Below are positions 1 to 7,885 of a DNA stretch of 32,162 nucleotides, piece after piece. Location of the stretch: NCBI GenBank assembly GCA_028688235.1, contig JAQTYP010000002.1, positions 1 through 32,162 on the forward strand, written 5' to 3'. This DNA is from Methylomonas sp. (lineage in GTDB: Bacteria > Pseudomonadota > Gammaproteobacteria > Methylococcales > Methylomonadaceae). Position 1 is the stretch's first letter. Each line of letters begins with the position of its first letter. The translations under genes were made by a program, and so were the position numbers. The notes beneath the pieces are model-generated. The model was given only the letters and a program-made list of their open reading frames with translations, was not told where the DNA came from and ran no database searches.

Positions 1-61
1 GCCTAATTTATGCGCTTCATCGCGTAAAATTTCTGGGTAGTTGACGTAAGGTTGGGAGCCG

Positions 62-265
62 TTGAATCTTCAGGGCTGGCAATTGGTGGATGAGCTGAAT
101 CGTTTATTGTCTCGGCATCCTGTCAGCGCTTATGTCATGCCGGCTCATCTAGTGACGCCGGAAATCATCGGCCTCGACGGTGACCCCATGATGCTATTCG
201 ATCCTGACAACGGCTATCGGCAAGCCTATAGACGCATATGGAAACATCCGGGAAGCGGGCGATGA
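62..265 (+). pseudogene. C-terminal remnant of a periplasmic substrate-binding protein gene
   Basis: The frame encodes about 67 residues resembling the C-terminal end of sugar-type periplasmic binding proteins: a GWQLVDELNRLL helix, a VMPAHLVTPE segment, then a DPDNGYRQAYRRIW ending. Such proteins are normally about 300 residues or more. Here the frame is closed just upstream by TAA at 47-49, and no other plus frame continues the homology into positions 1-46. The piece is therefore either truncated or joined to unrelated DNA near position 50-60. Its stop overlaps the start of the hybrid kinase by ATGA. This implies that the intact gene was cotranscribed with the kinase and may have supplied a ligand-binding partner, as in TorT-TorS or LuxP-LuxQ pairs. 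The family call is from recognition of the C-terminal pattern only. Confidence 0.5.
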
Positions 266-2544
266 TATTTTTGCGTTTCTTCAACCGCTGGTTGCCGCGC
301 ACTCTGCGGCGACAATTCCTGCTCGCGGTGACGGTCTTGACGCTATTGATCATGGCCGGAAGCATCCTGGCGGCTTATGCCTTACAGTCTTCCGCCGACA
401 TGATCCATCAATTGGCGGAAAACCGTTTGACCCAACTGCAGGAAGCCCAGGATCTCGTCAGGTTGACGCTACGGATCGAACGCGAAGCACGCCAACTGGC
501 GGAAACCGATTCGCTCGATGATTTGCAGGAAACCTATGCGGGCATCGTCGAACGCCTGACGATATTCGACAGCCTGATAGACCGGCAAGCCGGCAACGAG
601 GGCATGCCCCTGCTTGACCTGCATCAGGCCAGCCAAATGTTCCGCAATACCGCGAATATCGTCGCACAGCAGCGCAAAAGCGAATTGCAGAATAAAGCGG
701 CGGGCCAGGTTTCTTCCAGCCCCGAGGCTGGCAGACAGTCTCGAGCAAACTATCTGCGTGAATTGCATAGACAGGCAGAGGCCTTGGCCGAAGCGGCACA
801 AGCGCAATCGGAAAGTTTTACGGTCGCTTACCGGCAGGCGGTTGGGCAACTGGAAGCACATTCGCAGCACCACGCCTACTGGGTGATCGTGTTGCTGACC
901 GGAAGTCTGATACTGGCCTGGGGAGTCGCGCATTGGTTTCTGGGACAGCATGTTTTGGGTCGTTTGCAGCAAATAAGCCAAAATCTGCGACTGGGGAATG
1001 CCAGTGAAAACACCATCATAAAACCCATGGCGGCCGCCGACGAGATAGCCGAAATGGCTCACGCCGTCGAATTATTCCAGGAAGATCGCCGCCGCCTGGG
1101 AGAACGAACGACCGAACTGCGGCTGGCACGCGATGCCGCAGAAGCCGCCAACAAGGCCAAGAGCGTATTCCTGGCCAACATGAGCCACGAATTGCGCACG
1201 CCGCTGAACGCCATACTGGGTTTTTCCAGCATGCTGCGGCAAGACAAGGGTCTTAGTCATAGCCAGTACGACAGCCTCGACATCATCAACCGTAGTGGAG
1301 AGCATCTACTCACTCTAATCAACGACGTATTGGAAATCGCCAAGATCGAATCCGGCAAATTACAGTTGGAAATCGCGGCATTCGATCTGGGCGGCATGAT
1401 AGCCGAGGTCAACGAAATGATGCGCCTGCGGGCAGAACAAAAAGGTCTTAGGCTGCTAATGGACCAATCCTCCGAATTTCCGCGCTACATTCGCGCCGAC
1501 GAAGCGAGACTGCGGCAAATCGTCGTCAATCTGGTCGGCAACGCCATCAAATTCACCGAACAAGGCAGCGTCATCATACGCCTGGGCGTAAGAGACAACG
1601 CCCGCCATCATCTGCAAATCGAAGTAGAAGACACGGGGCCCGGGATCAGCCCGGAGGATCTGAAACAGCTATTCCAGCCCTTCGTGCAACTGGCTGTGAG
1701 CTCTGTCCATGTCGGCAGTGGTAGCGGCTTGGGTCTTTCGATCGCTCGCCAGTTCGCACGAATGATGGGCGGGGACATCAGTGTCGAAAGTCATTCGGGC
1801 ATAGGTTCTTTGTTTCGCGTCGATCTGCCATTGGAACTCGCCAGCCCGGACGAAATCATCACCCTTGGAAAAAACATCCGGCACGAAGTGGCCGGACTCG
1901 CCCCCAACCAGCCTGCCAGACGCATCCTGATCGCCGAAGACCAGTACGAAAACCAACTATTGCTTTCGCAACTGATGAGCAATATCGGCTTTTCAGTCAA
2001 AATCGCCAGCAACGGCGAACAATGCATAGCGCTTTTCCGGCAATGGCGGCCCGATTTGATCTGGATGGACAGGCGTATGCCGCTAATGGACGGCGTGGAA
2101 GCAACTCGCCGCATCCGCCAATTGCCTGGCGGCGATCGGGTAAAAATCGTTGCGGTCACCGCTTCGGTATTCAAGGAGCAGCAAGCGGAACTGGAAGCGG
2201 CCGGCATGGACGATATGATACGCAAACCCTATCGCTTCGACGAAATATACCGTTGTTTGGCCGAACAGCTCGGGGTTGAATTGATTTATCGGGAAGATGC
2301 AGGGGAAAAGGAACCCGCCGCACCGACCCCCCAGATGCTGGCAGCAATACCCCATGACTTGCGTGAGCAATTGCAAGACGCCTTGGAAGAACTCAACAGC
2401 GAACGCATCCTGGACAATATTCTCCAGATCGGCAAGATAGACGCCGATTTGGAACGCGGATTGACGGCACTGGCCGAAGGTTATGATTACCCGGCCATTC
2501 TAAAGCTGCTGAAGATAGCCCGGGATTTAATTAATCCCGGATGA
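262..2544 (+). CDS. hybrid sensor histidine kinase with receiver domain
   Basis: Membrane-bound two-component sensor of about 760 residues. A first transmembrane helix lies near residues 17-41. A helical periplasmic region follows to about 200, a second membrane helix at about 206-228, and then a HAMP-like linker. The HisKA H-box (NMSHELRTPLN) places the phospho-acceptor at His309. The ATPase domain has the N-box around Asn427, a DTGPGI box and a GSGSGLGLS box. A receiver domain follows, with acidic Glu559-Asp560, phospho-acceptor Asp603 (WMDRRMP) and Lys655. The last 75 residues form a helical tail lacking a clear HPt histidine. The ATG at 262 is preferred over 238 because it forms an ATGA overlap with the upstream stop and follows a GAAGCGGG stretch. 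The ligand is unknown; the neighbouring binding-protein remnant suggests a periplasmic ligand. A separate phosphotransfer partner or regulator is not in the window. Confidence 0.9.
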   Translation: MIFLRFFNRWLPRTLRRQFLLAVTVLTLLIMAGSILAAYALQSSADMIHQLAENRLTQLQEAQDLVRLTLRIEREARQLAETDSLDDLQETYAGIVERLTIFDSLIDRQAGNEGMPLLDLHQASQMFRNTANIVAQQRKSELQNKAAGQVSSSPEAGRQSRANYLRELHRQAEALAEAAQAQSESFTVAYRQAVGQLEAHSQHHAYWVIVLLTGSLILAWGVAHWFLGQHVLGRLQQISQNLRLGNASENTIIKPMAAADEIAEMAHAVELFQEDRRRLGERTTELRLARDAAEAANKAKSVFLANMSHELRTPLNAILGFSSMLRQDKGLSHSQYDSLDIINRSGEHLLTLINDVLEIAKIESGKLQLEIAAFDLGGMIAEVNEMMRLRAEQKGLRLLMDQSSEFPRYIRADEARLRQIVVNLVGNAIKFTEQGSVIIRLGVRDNARHHLQIEVEDTGPGISPEDLKQLFQPFVQLAVSSVHVGSGSGLGLSIARQFARMMGGDISVESHSGIGSLFRVDLPLELASPDEIITLGKNIRHEVAGLAPNQPARRILIAEDQYENQLLLSQLMSNIGFSVKIASNGEQCIALFRQWRPDLIWMDRRMPLMDGVEATRRIRQLPGGDRVKIVAVTASVFKEQQAELEAAGMDDMIRKPYRFDEIYRCLAEQLGVELIYREDAGEKEPAAPTPQMLAAIPHDLREQLQDALEELNSERILDNILQIGKIDADLERGLTALAEGYDYPAILKLLKIARDLINPG

Positions 2545-2574
2545 CTTGCCAATTCCAAAGCGGCCGATAGCCAT

Positions 2575-2724
2575 TTACTCCGGTTTTTTACCGGCTTTAA
2601 ACCACCAAGTACCGGCCATAGCCGTCAGTGCAATTACCGTTATCAATAGCGCGGTCGGATGCTGATATAATGTCTCGAATAATGCCCCGACGAATTTCGG
2701 CATGCCGCGATAACAAGTATCCAT
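2575..2724 (-). CDS. 49-residue single-pass membrane peptide
   Basis: A short minus-strand frame starts at ATG (2722-2724), seven bases after a GGGAGA ribosome-binding site, and ends at TAA (2575-2577). The peptide has a polar N-terminus (MDTCYRGMPKFV), one hydrophobic stretch of about 18 residues (TALLITVIALTAMAG), and a short basic tail (WWFKAGKKPE). This is the layout expected of a small inner-membrane protein. It converges with the kinase gene, 30 bases from its stop. The good ribosome-binding site and clean membrane profile argue that it is translated. I do not recognise a family. Confidence 0.5.
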   Translation of the reverse strand: MDTCYRGMPKFVGALFETLYQHPTALLITVIALTAMAGTWWFKAGKKPE

Positions 2725-2917
2725 GAGTCTCTCCCGTGTGTTCGGAAAAAGCGCATAGCTTAGGCCTGGAAATGAGGATTGTCTAGTTTACCCAAGTTGC
2801 TTGAGGATTTTTTGTTTTGAAGCCAGGCGACCCGTTTTTTCCGAATACCAGGAACACAATGCCGCCCCGCAAACTTTTAGGGATTGCACTGAAATTCAGG
2901 CTATGATAAAAATTTTT

Positions 2918-2941
2918 TGTAGACGAATAAAATCATCTACA
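2918..2941. promoter_or_regulatory. inverted repeat upstream of the cytochrome gene
   Basis: TGTAGA at 2918-2923 and TCTACA at 2936-2941 form a perfect six-base inverted repeat in an A+T-rich stretch about 75 bases before the cytochrome c start. It could be an operator or part of a promoter. The rest of 2725-3016 shows no coding frame that I trust. Confidence 0.25.
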
Positions 2942-3016
2942 TTTCATCGTTTGGACCTTCGAGCATGTCCGAACTTTATCGCCAAAAATAATAATTAAAA
3001 ACCGAGGAGACTCAGA

Positions 3017-3274
3017 ATGAAAAAACGCCTATCAGCAATGACTACAGTGGCTTTGCTTATCTTGACGCCATCCCTATCAACTGCCGGCGAGTCGGATACT
3101 TGCAAGGGTTGCCACAATGGTTCGGTTGCGCCTAGCGTCGACACCTTAAAAGGTAAATTCAAAACCGTTGATGAATTAGTAGCCGGGGCTAAAAACTCCC
3201 AAAATCCCATGATGAAACCCATCCAGGCCGATGAGGCCAAATTGAAAGCGGCTGCCGCAGAAATCTTGAAATAA
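3017..3274 (+). CDS. small periplasmic monohaem cytochrome c
   Basis: An 85-residue precursor with a Sec signal peptide (basic MKKR start, hydrophobic core, likely cleavage after Ala23 in LSTA-GES). The single haem-binding motif is CKGCH, with Cys29, Cys32 and His33. A Met pair near residues 58-59 (QNPMMKP) could provide the distal iron ligand, as in class I small cytochromes. The mature protein is about 62 residues, shorter than a typical 80-100 residue class I domain. A GAGGAG ribosome-binding site lies eight bases upstream. It probably acts as a soluble periplasmic electron carrier. No oxidoreductase partner gene is adjacent, so the pathway is unknown. Confidence 0.85.
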   Translation: MKKRLSAMTTVALLILTPSLSTAGESDTCKGCHNGSVAPSVDTLKGKFKTVDELVAGAKNSQNPMMKPIQADEAKLKAAAAEILK

Positions 3275-3343
3275 ACTTGAGTCGGCCAATTCGATAAAAC
3301 GGTAGCAAGCCCGAGATTTTTCGACTCCCGGTATAGCTTCCGA

Positions 3344-3373
3344 CCCAAAATGCATGATTTCGTGCATTTTGGG
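3344..3373. other. 11-bp stem-loop downstream of the cytochrome gene
   Basis: CCCAAAATGCA (3344-3354) and TGCATTTTGGG (3363-3373) form a perfect 11-base-pair stem with an eight-base loop, 70 bases after the cytochrome stop. No T run follows on either strand, so it is not a textbook intrinsic terminator. It may stabilise the 3' end of the cytochrome mRNA. Confidence 0.45.
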
Positions 3374-3432
3374 CGCACTTAGCCTTCGTAAATGAGTGCA
3401 ACCTTAAAAACGAATGCGTGAAACCAGAAGAT

Positions 3433-3705
3433 TCAAACCGCCATCGGCGCTGTCAGCGGCGCATGTAGAAGATAGTCTTCCAGATGGAAATCGCCGGGCT
3501 TCACTTTTTCTAGTCATTCCGGCGGGTATTTGTCGATTTCTGCATAGCCTGGAATTCTGCCGTATCAACGCCGGCAGCTACGCTCAACTGCGTCTCCCTC
3601 CAATGTACGCTGTAACTGGGCCGAGATCATGTTGCTGCAGGCAATAGTGCTCGGCAAACTTCTGGCGGTTTTCGTTGGCATTTTGCCCCCAGACTTCTTA
3701 CGAAC
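3433..3705 (-). pseudogene. decayed, internally deleted thymidylate synthase copy
   Basis: Two blocks match the intact thyA gene at 4441-5421 in the same orientation. Block 1 (3433 to about 3590) matches the C-terminus. Its first 33 bases are identical to 4441-4473, and further in the frame reads GRIPGYAEIDKYPPE, then an in-frame TGA where the intact protein has Trp, then LEKVKPGDFHLEDY and the same PLTAPMAV ending. Block 2 (about 3597-3705) matches an upstream part: EVWGQNANEN and LQQHDLGPV against KVWDQNANEN and LQEDDLGPV. The stretch between them, about 500 bases and including the catalytic Cys region, is missing, as is the N-terminus. Away from the identical end the copies differ by roughly a quarter of positions, so this is an old paralog or a foreign copy. 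The internal stop plus the deletion make it non-functional. Confidence 0.85.
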
Positions 3706-3922
3706 TATCAGCTATCTGCGCAACGGCGTTGGTTCACAAGCGTGGAGCTATCGGAAAACCGCTCAATTCTTGATATAAAACAAACATTAGTTTGTGCACA
3801 CTATTACTATGGTTGTAATCGACAGGCGTCACTCCCGCGGGAACGTCTTTCAAATTGGGATGCTTGCCTCGTTTTCGTGAGCATCAGGAATATCCAATAT
3901 ATCAAATGGGAAATATCATCTT
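3706..3922. other. non-coding stretch before the RRM-like gene
   Basis: No convincing reading frame is seen. A perfect inverted repeat ACAAAC-ATTA-GTTTGT lies at 3780-3795, about 130 bases before the RRM-like start, and could be an operator or a 5'-leader hairpin. A TATATCAAAT stretch at about 3898-3907 may belong to a promoter or leader. Confidence 0.3.
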
Positions 3923-4384
3923 ATGATTGTTTTAATCAAAAATCTTTCCATCAACACTAAAGAAACGGAATTACGCGATCTAGTCAAATCGGCCATGAAA
4001 ATAGGCTTTATATTTCCGGCGTTAGGCAGAAAAATCACAAAAATAAGCCTATTCTCCATGCAGAAAAGTGCCCACCATTCCATCCATTATGGCGTCGTTT
4101 TTTTAAACCGCCGGACAACGGGTCTGCGCGTGATCAAAAAGCTCAACGGCAAACGTTTCAAGCATAATGTCATCGAGGTAAGGGAATTTATTATTCGTTC
4201 GAAACATAACGATAGACGGCTAAATCAAAAGCAATTGCCGCGCGAGATACAGGAAAGACGTAAACAAGAGCGCAGGCGCGAGATGTACGCCGGCGCGGGA
4301 AGCGAAAATCGCCTGTTGGTGAACGCCAACATATTTGACCTGGAAAATGTTTATTTACCCAGGAAACGCAAGCGGCGCGCCTAG
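3923..4384 (+). CDS. RRM-like RNA-binding protein
   Basis: A 153-residue, strongly basic protein. The first 80 residues follow the order of an RNA-recognition motif: a first strand IVLIKNLS resembling RNP2, a helix (ETELRDLVKSAM), a strand HYGVVFL in the RNP1 position, a helix (TTGLRVIKKLNG), and a last strand (NVIEVREF). RNP1 lacks the usual paired aromatics, with Tyr and Phe partly filling the role. A basic, Arg-rich segment (about residues 108-120) and a Lys/Arg tail (PRKRKRRA) could bind nucleic acid. No strong ribosome-binding site is visible; GGGA lies 14 bases upstream. It stands alone between the thyA relic and the thyA operon. RNA binding is inferred from the fold pattern. Confidence 0.6.
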   Translation: MIVLIKNLSINTKETELRDLVKSAMKIGFIFPALGRKITKISLFSMQKSAHHSIHYGVVFLNRRTTGLRVIKKLNGKRFKHNVIEVREFIIRSKHNDRRLNQKQLPREIQERRKQERRREMYAGAGSENRLLVNANIFDLENVYLPRKRKRRA

Positions 4385-4440
4385 AGCAGCGACTGTCTCC
4401 CTGCGTTGCTTTCGGACAAACCGCCACAATGCCCTGTAGC

Positions 4441-5421
4441 TCAAACCGCCATCGGCGCTGTCAGCGGCGCATGATGACGGTAATCTTCCAGGCGAAAATC
4501 ACAGGGCGCAATTTTTTCCAGCCATTCCGGCTGGTATTTTCCGGTTTCAGCATAGTCCGGAATTCTGTCGGATAAGACCAACTTGGGCGCAGGGTAAGGC
4601 TCGCGCCTTAATTGTTCCTGCAACATATCGACATGGTTTTCGTAGATGTGCGCATCGCCTATGAAATAAGTGAACCAGCGAGGGGAGTAACCCGTCAAGC
4701 GTCCGAGTAAATGCAGTAAGGCCGCGCCTTCCGCCAAATTGAACGGCGCACCAAGTCCGATGTCGTTGGAGCGGATATAGAGGCATAGTGAAATCTCCCG
4801 TGCGGAGGTATTCACCAGGAATTGGTACAACAAATGGCACGGCGGCAGCGCCATTTCCTCCAGTTGCGCCCAGTTCCAACCGTGAAACAGGATTCTGCGG
4901 TTACCCGGGTCTGTCATGATGGTATCCAGGCACAATCTGAGCTGGTCTATCGCCTTATACAGCAATACGCCGCCGTCCCCGTTTTCTTCGACGACGCCGA
5001 TACGCCGGTAACCGAGCGCGAGCGCATCGCTAATCTGTGCGTTAGCTCGAGGTTGGTTCGGGTCGATGAGTTTGTAGGCCGGCCACTCTCTCCACTGCAC
5101 TCCGTAAACGGGGCCGAGGTCGTCTTCCTGCAGGCGATAAGGACTGGCTAGCCACTGCCCATTTTCGTTGGCATTTTGGTCCCAGACTTTGCAGCCCAGC
5201 GTCCGAAAGTCAGCGGCGCTACGGGCGGCGCGCAAAAACCCCACCATTTCGCCTATAGCAGCCTTGAACGCCAGCTTTTTGGTGGTCACGGCGGGAAAAC
5301 CCTGCTGCATATCGAAGCGCATCATCGCCCCCGGAATGCCGATGCTGCGGATGCCGGTGCGATTCTGTTGCCAAGAACCGTTATCGAGTATGTTTTGAAC
5401 GAGGTCGAGATATTGTTGCAT
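4441..5421 (-). CDS. thyA: thymidylate synthase
   Basis: Makes dTMP from dUMP with methylene-tetrahydrofolate in the cytoplasm. The 326-residue protein shows the family landmarks: an N-terminal NRTGIRSIGIPGAMMRF, the catalytic Cys195 in LPPCHLLYQF, the substrate-binding RSNDIGLGAPFNLA, and GDAHIYENHVDML. It ends in APMAV, as usual for ThyA. It is longer than the 264-residue E. coli enzyme because of insertions between the DLGPVYG region and the catalytic domain. The frame opens at a TTG at 5457, but the family start (MQQYLDLVQNIL) fits the ATG at 5421. It is the last gene of a minus-strand run, 39 bases after the DUF2058 stop. A decayed second copy lies about 0.7 kb downstream at 3433-3705. 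Confidence 0.93.
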   Translation of the reverse strand: MQQYLDLVQNILDNGSWQQNRTGIRSIGIPGAMMRFDMQQGFPAVTTKKLAFKAAIGEMVGFLRAARSAADFRTLGCKVWDQNANENGQWLASPYRLQEDDLGPVYGVQWREWPAYKLIDPNQPRANAQISDALALGYRRIGVVEENGDGGVLLYKAIDQLRLCLDTIMTDPGNRRILFHGWNWAQLEEMALPPCHLLYQFLVNTSAREISLCLYIRSNDIGLGAPFNLAEGAALLHLLGRLTGYSPRWFTYFIGDAHIYENHVDMLQEQLRREPYPAPKLVLSDRIPDYAETGKYQPEWLEKIAPCDFRLEDYRHHAPLTAPMAV

Positions 5422-5460
5422 TCGGATAAAACTTAAGTGATTTGGCCTGAAACTCAAGAT

Positions 5461-6015
5461 CTACCACATCAAATCGTCCGGAATTTGATAATCCGCATAA
5501 GGATCGTCTTCCATAGGGATATCCTGCGTCGGCTCGTTCAGTATCACCACACTGGAAACATCCCGGTTCTGAATCTTACGGGCGACTTCAGCCGGAACGA
5601 TTTCGTAGCCTGACTCCAGATGAACGATGCCGGCACGGCCATTGATCAAGGCCTCGCGCACCTTTTGCTTCACATAGACGACCTTAACCTTGTTGTCGTG
5701 GTTGAATTGATAAGCAGCCCCCTCGGCATCCTGAGCGATGCGGTTGAGCAGCGTAATTTGCTTGATTTGGGCGATCAGCGCTTTTTGTTCTTCGGCCAAT
5801 TTGCGTTGCCGATTCAGTTCGCGGTCCCGCTCTACCTGTTGCAGACGCGCTTGTTCGGCGCTGAGCTTGATTTCGTCGACCGGCTCCACGCCGTTGTTGC
5901 GTTGCAGCTTGGTTTGTTTGCGCTTTTCGGCCTTGACCTGTTTGACCTTGGCGTCGCTGGTCAGGCCGGATTTCAACAACTGTTCTTGCAAGGATGTGAG
6001 TTGCGGTTTTTTCAT
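5461..6015 (-). CDS. DUF2058 (YaiL-like) protein
   Basis: A 184-residue cytoplasmic protein with the DUF2058 pattern. The charged N-terminal half begins KPQLTSLQEQLLKSGL and contains a coiled-coil-like basic/acidic helix (about residues 20-85). The C-terminal domain (about 90-165) includes AYQFNHDNKVKVVYV and GIVHLESGYEIVPAEVA. The family (E. coli YaiL, about 179 residues) is often called nucleoprotein/polynucleotide-associated, but its role is not established. It starts four bases after the Uma2-family stop and is followed by thyA, so the three are probably cotranscribed. Confidence 0.85.
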   Translation of the reverse strand: MKKPQLTSLQEQLLKSGLTSDAKVKQVKAEKRKQTKLQRNNGVEPVDEIKLSAEQARLQQVERDRELNRQRKLAEEQKALIAQIKQITLLNRIAQDAEGAAYQFNHDNKVKVVYVKQKVREALINGRAGIVHLESGYEIVPAEVARKIQNRDVSSVVILNEPTQDIPMEDDPYADYQIPDDLMW

Positions 6016-6019
6016 GTAT

Positions 6020-6610
6020 TCAGTCTTCGTCTATCAAGTAAGGCGCCATTGCATCCCAATCTATGCTTACGCCCGGCAACACGCCGACCGGCGTAACGCC
6101 TTCCAGCTTGTAAACGTCCGGTTTGCCGTATTCGCCGTCACGCAGGCGATAAACGGTCAATACCCTATCGCGGGGATGCACCAGCCAATATTCCAATACG
6201 CCGTGGCGCTCGTAGAGTCGGCGTTTTTCGATTTGATCCCGACTGGCCGAAGAAGGCGATAACACTTCGACGACCCAATCCGGCGCGCCGCGCACGCCTC
6301 TGCGATCGAGCTTGCCCGGGTCGCAAACCACCATGACGTCGGGTTGCACGACGATATCGGTGTCTTCGTCGGCTTCGTCGTGGCGCGGCAAGCGCACATC
6401 GAGTGGCGCAATCAGCGCTCGGCAGGTTTTGCCTTGCAGCGCATTAGCCGTCTGTCGAAAAATTTCGCCGGCCACATCCTGATGGGTCAGCAAGGGTGCC
6501 GGCATCATCATATAGACGACACCGTCTATCAACTCGCAGCGCACATCATCCGGCCAGGTCAGGTAGTCTTTGTAGGTGTAATGCTTGTCTTTCTCCAATG
6601 CCAATGCCAT
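6020..6610 (-). CDS. Uma2-family (DUF820) putative endonuclease
   Basis: A 196-residue protein with the Uma2/DUF820 pattern: an early YLTWPDDVRCELIDGVVYMM, then DIVVQPDVMVVCD, then VVEVLSPSSASRDQ and EYWLVHP. The Glu/Asp residues in ELIDG, QPDV and VVEV correspond to the PD-(D/E)XK nuclease core of the family. Its cellular role is unknown; members are very abundant in cyanobacteria and scattered in other bacteria, often as many copies. An AGGAGGG ribosome-binding site lies seven bases before the ATG. It heads a likely three-gene unit with the DUF2058 gene (four-base gap) and thyA. Confidence 0.88.
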   Translation of the reverse strand: MALALEKDKHYTYKDYLTWPDDVRCELIDGVVYMMMPAPLLTHQDVAGEIFRQTANALQGKTCRALIAPLDVRLPRHDEADEDTDIVVQPDVMVVCDPGKLDRRGVRGAPDWVVEVLSPSSASRDQIEKRRLYERHGVLEYWLVHPRDRVLTVYRLRDGEYGKPDVYKLEGVTPVGVLPGVSIDWDAMAPYLIDED

Positions 6611-6664
6611 ATCATCGCCCTCCTATACCCGTTTGCCGGCATAGCATAGCACAGACAATCCTCG

Positions 6665-7873
6665 TCAATGCCCCAGCTGCTTGCCGCTGGCGTACTTTTG
6701 CCACCAGGTCAACGGCCGGGTAAGAGGCGTGCTGCAGCTATCGTAACCCTGGTATTCGATGCCACGGAACACCTCGTCGCGCAGCCACTGATAGGCAGCC
6801 GGAGCGCTTTGCTTCAGACGCTCCGGAATCAGAATATATTGCGCGACCAGTTCGGCCAGTTTTTCCTGGGTATTGCCGTCGTAACGGCCATCGTTGACTT
6901 CATGCAAGTATTCGAAGGCCTCGAACCATTTCGACGGCCATAACGCCAACTTGGCATCGGCGATGATTTTGCCGATTTGTTCGTCGTTGGAAATCTTGTG
7001 GTACTTGTAGAAAAAGTACAGATCGTCTTCGCCGTTCCAAAAATGAAAATTGTCTATCGTGTGGGCGATCTCATGCACGACGATGGGCAAACGAAAATCC
7101 ACCAGATATTCCACGTCTATGTCCCGGTAAACCGCCCCTTCCTTGCCCTTGTCGAATTCCTTGACGGTAAACACGATCAGATTCTGGCCGCTGAATACTT
7201 GCGCCACGGTTTGGGAGCGAAAGCCTATGCCGGGCGTGAAGGTCAACGGGTGGGTATGGTCTTGCCAGATACTGGTTTTATAATCTTCCTGAAAGGCGTC
7301 TTTGATCAGCTCCTGAATCGCATTAGGCTTGTCGGCAATTTCCTTGTCCAGATTTTCGACCGGCTTGGCCTTGCTGATGCGCTGACGCAAAAAGGCCGGA
7401 ATCTTGCGTATGGCCTTTTCGAAGATACGCAGGTGATCGGCATCGAACGGCTTGAGCAGATAGTTGGGGTCCTCGCTATGCTTGATGACCGTCTTGCTGT
7501 CGTAAAACAGCGCCAACGCCCGCCAGGCCGCATCCCTGTCGCCCCAGTATTTCTCCAATACGCATAATTCCCCCGAAGGGCTGTGTTCGCAATCTTCGCG
7601 GTAATCGGCCAAATCGTCCAGACGCTGCGGGTTTTTATGGTCGGTCAGCACCGCCACGGCCTGTTGCCTCAGGCCTGGATGGTTGCGCTCATAAAATTGA
7701 ATCGCATCGGCTAGCCTTTCGGTAGACATGAATTGTTGTTCGCTGGTCGCGCACAGCAATTCGTTACTTTGAGACAAGGTAAAAAAGCGATTTTGAAACA
7801 GCGGTTCATGCTCTGCGGCCGATGCCCGCATAAACGCACACAGCAGCACAATCGCTACCGGTAATCTAAACAT
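6665..7873 (-). CDS. secreted HExxH zinc metallopeptidase-like protein
   Basis: A 402-residue protein with an N-terminal signal peptide (MFRLPVAIVLLCAFMRASA-AEH). A zinc-protease motif VVHEIAHTID places His267, Glu268 and His271, in a setting typical of gluzincin-like or related folds. A downstream Glu in EKLAELVAQYI could be the third ligand. Four or more Cys residues suggest disulfides in the periplasm. I recognise no named family. The gene starts 12 bases after the bamD stop on the same strand, so it is probably cotranscribed with it. That context suggests a role at the envelope, but the substrate is unknown. Confidence 0.7.
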   Translation of the reverse strand: MFRLPVAIVLLCAFMRASAAEHEPLFQNRFFTLSQSNELLCATSEQQFMSTERLADAIQFYERNHPGLRQQAVAVLTDHKNPQRLDDLADYREDCEHSPSGELCVLEKYWGDRDAAWRALALFYDSKTVIKHSEDPNYLLKPFDADHLRIFEKAIRKIPAFLRQRISKAKPVENLDKEIADKPNAIQELIKDAFQEDYKTSIWQDHTHPLTFTPGIGFRSQTVAQVFSGQNLIVFTVKEFDKGKEGAVYRDIDVEYLVDFRLPIVVHEIAHTIDNFHFWNGEDDLYFFYKYHKISNDEQIGKIIADAKLALWPSKWFEAFEYLHEVNDGRYDGNTQEKLAELVAQYILIPERLKQSAPAAYQWLRDEVFRGIEYQGYDSCSTPLTRPLTWWQKYASGKQLGH

Positions 7874-7885
7874 GCGACTCGAACT

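Noticed and set aside
2520..2540. CCGGGATT/AATCCCGG stem at the end of the kinase gene as a terminator
   Set aside because: It lies inside the last codons and has no T run; the symmetry may be a by-product of the coding sequence.
3414..3647. 77-codon plus-strand frame
   Set aside because: It is the antisense reading of the thyA relic.
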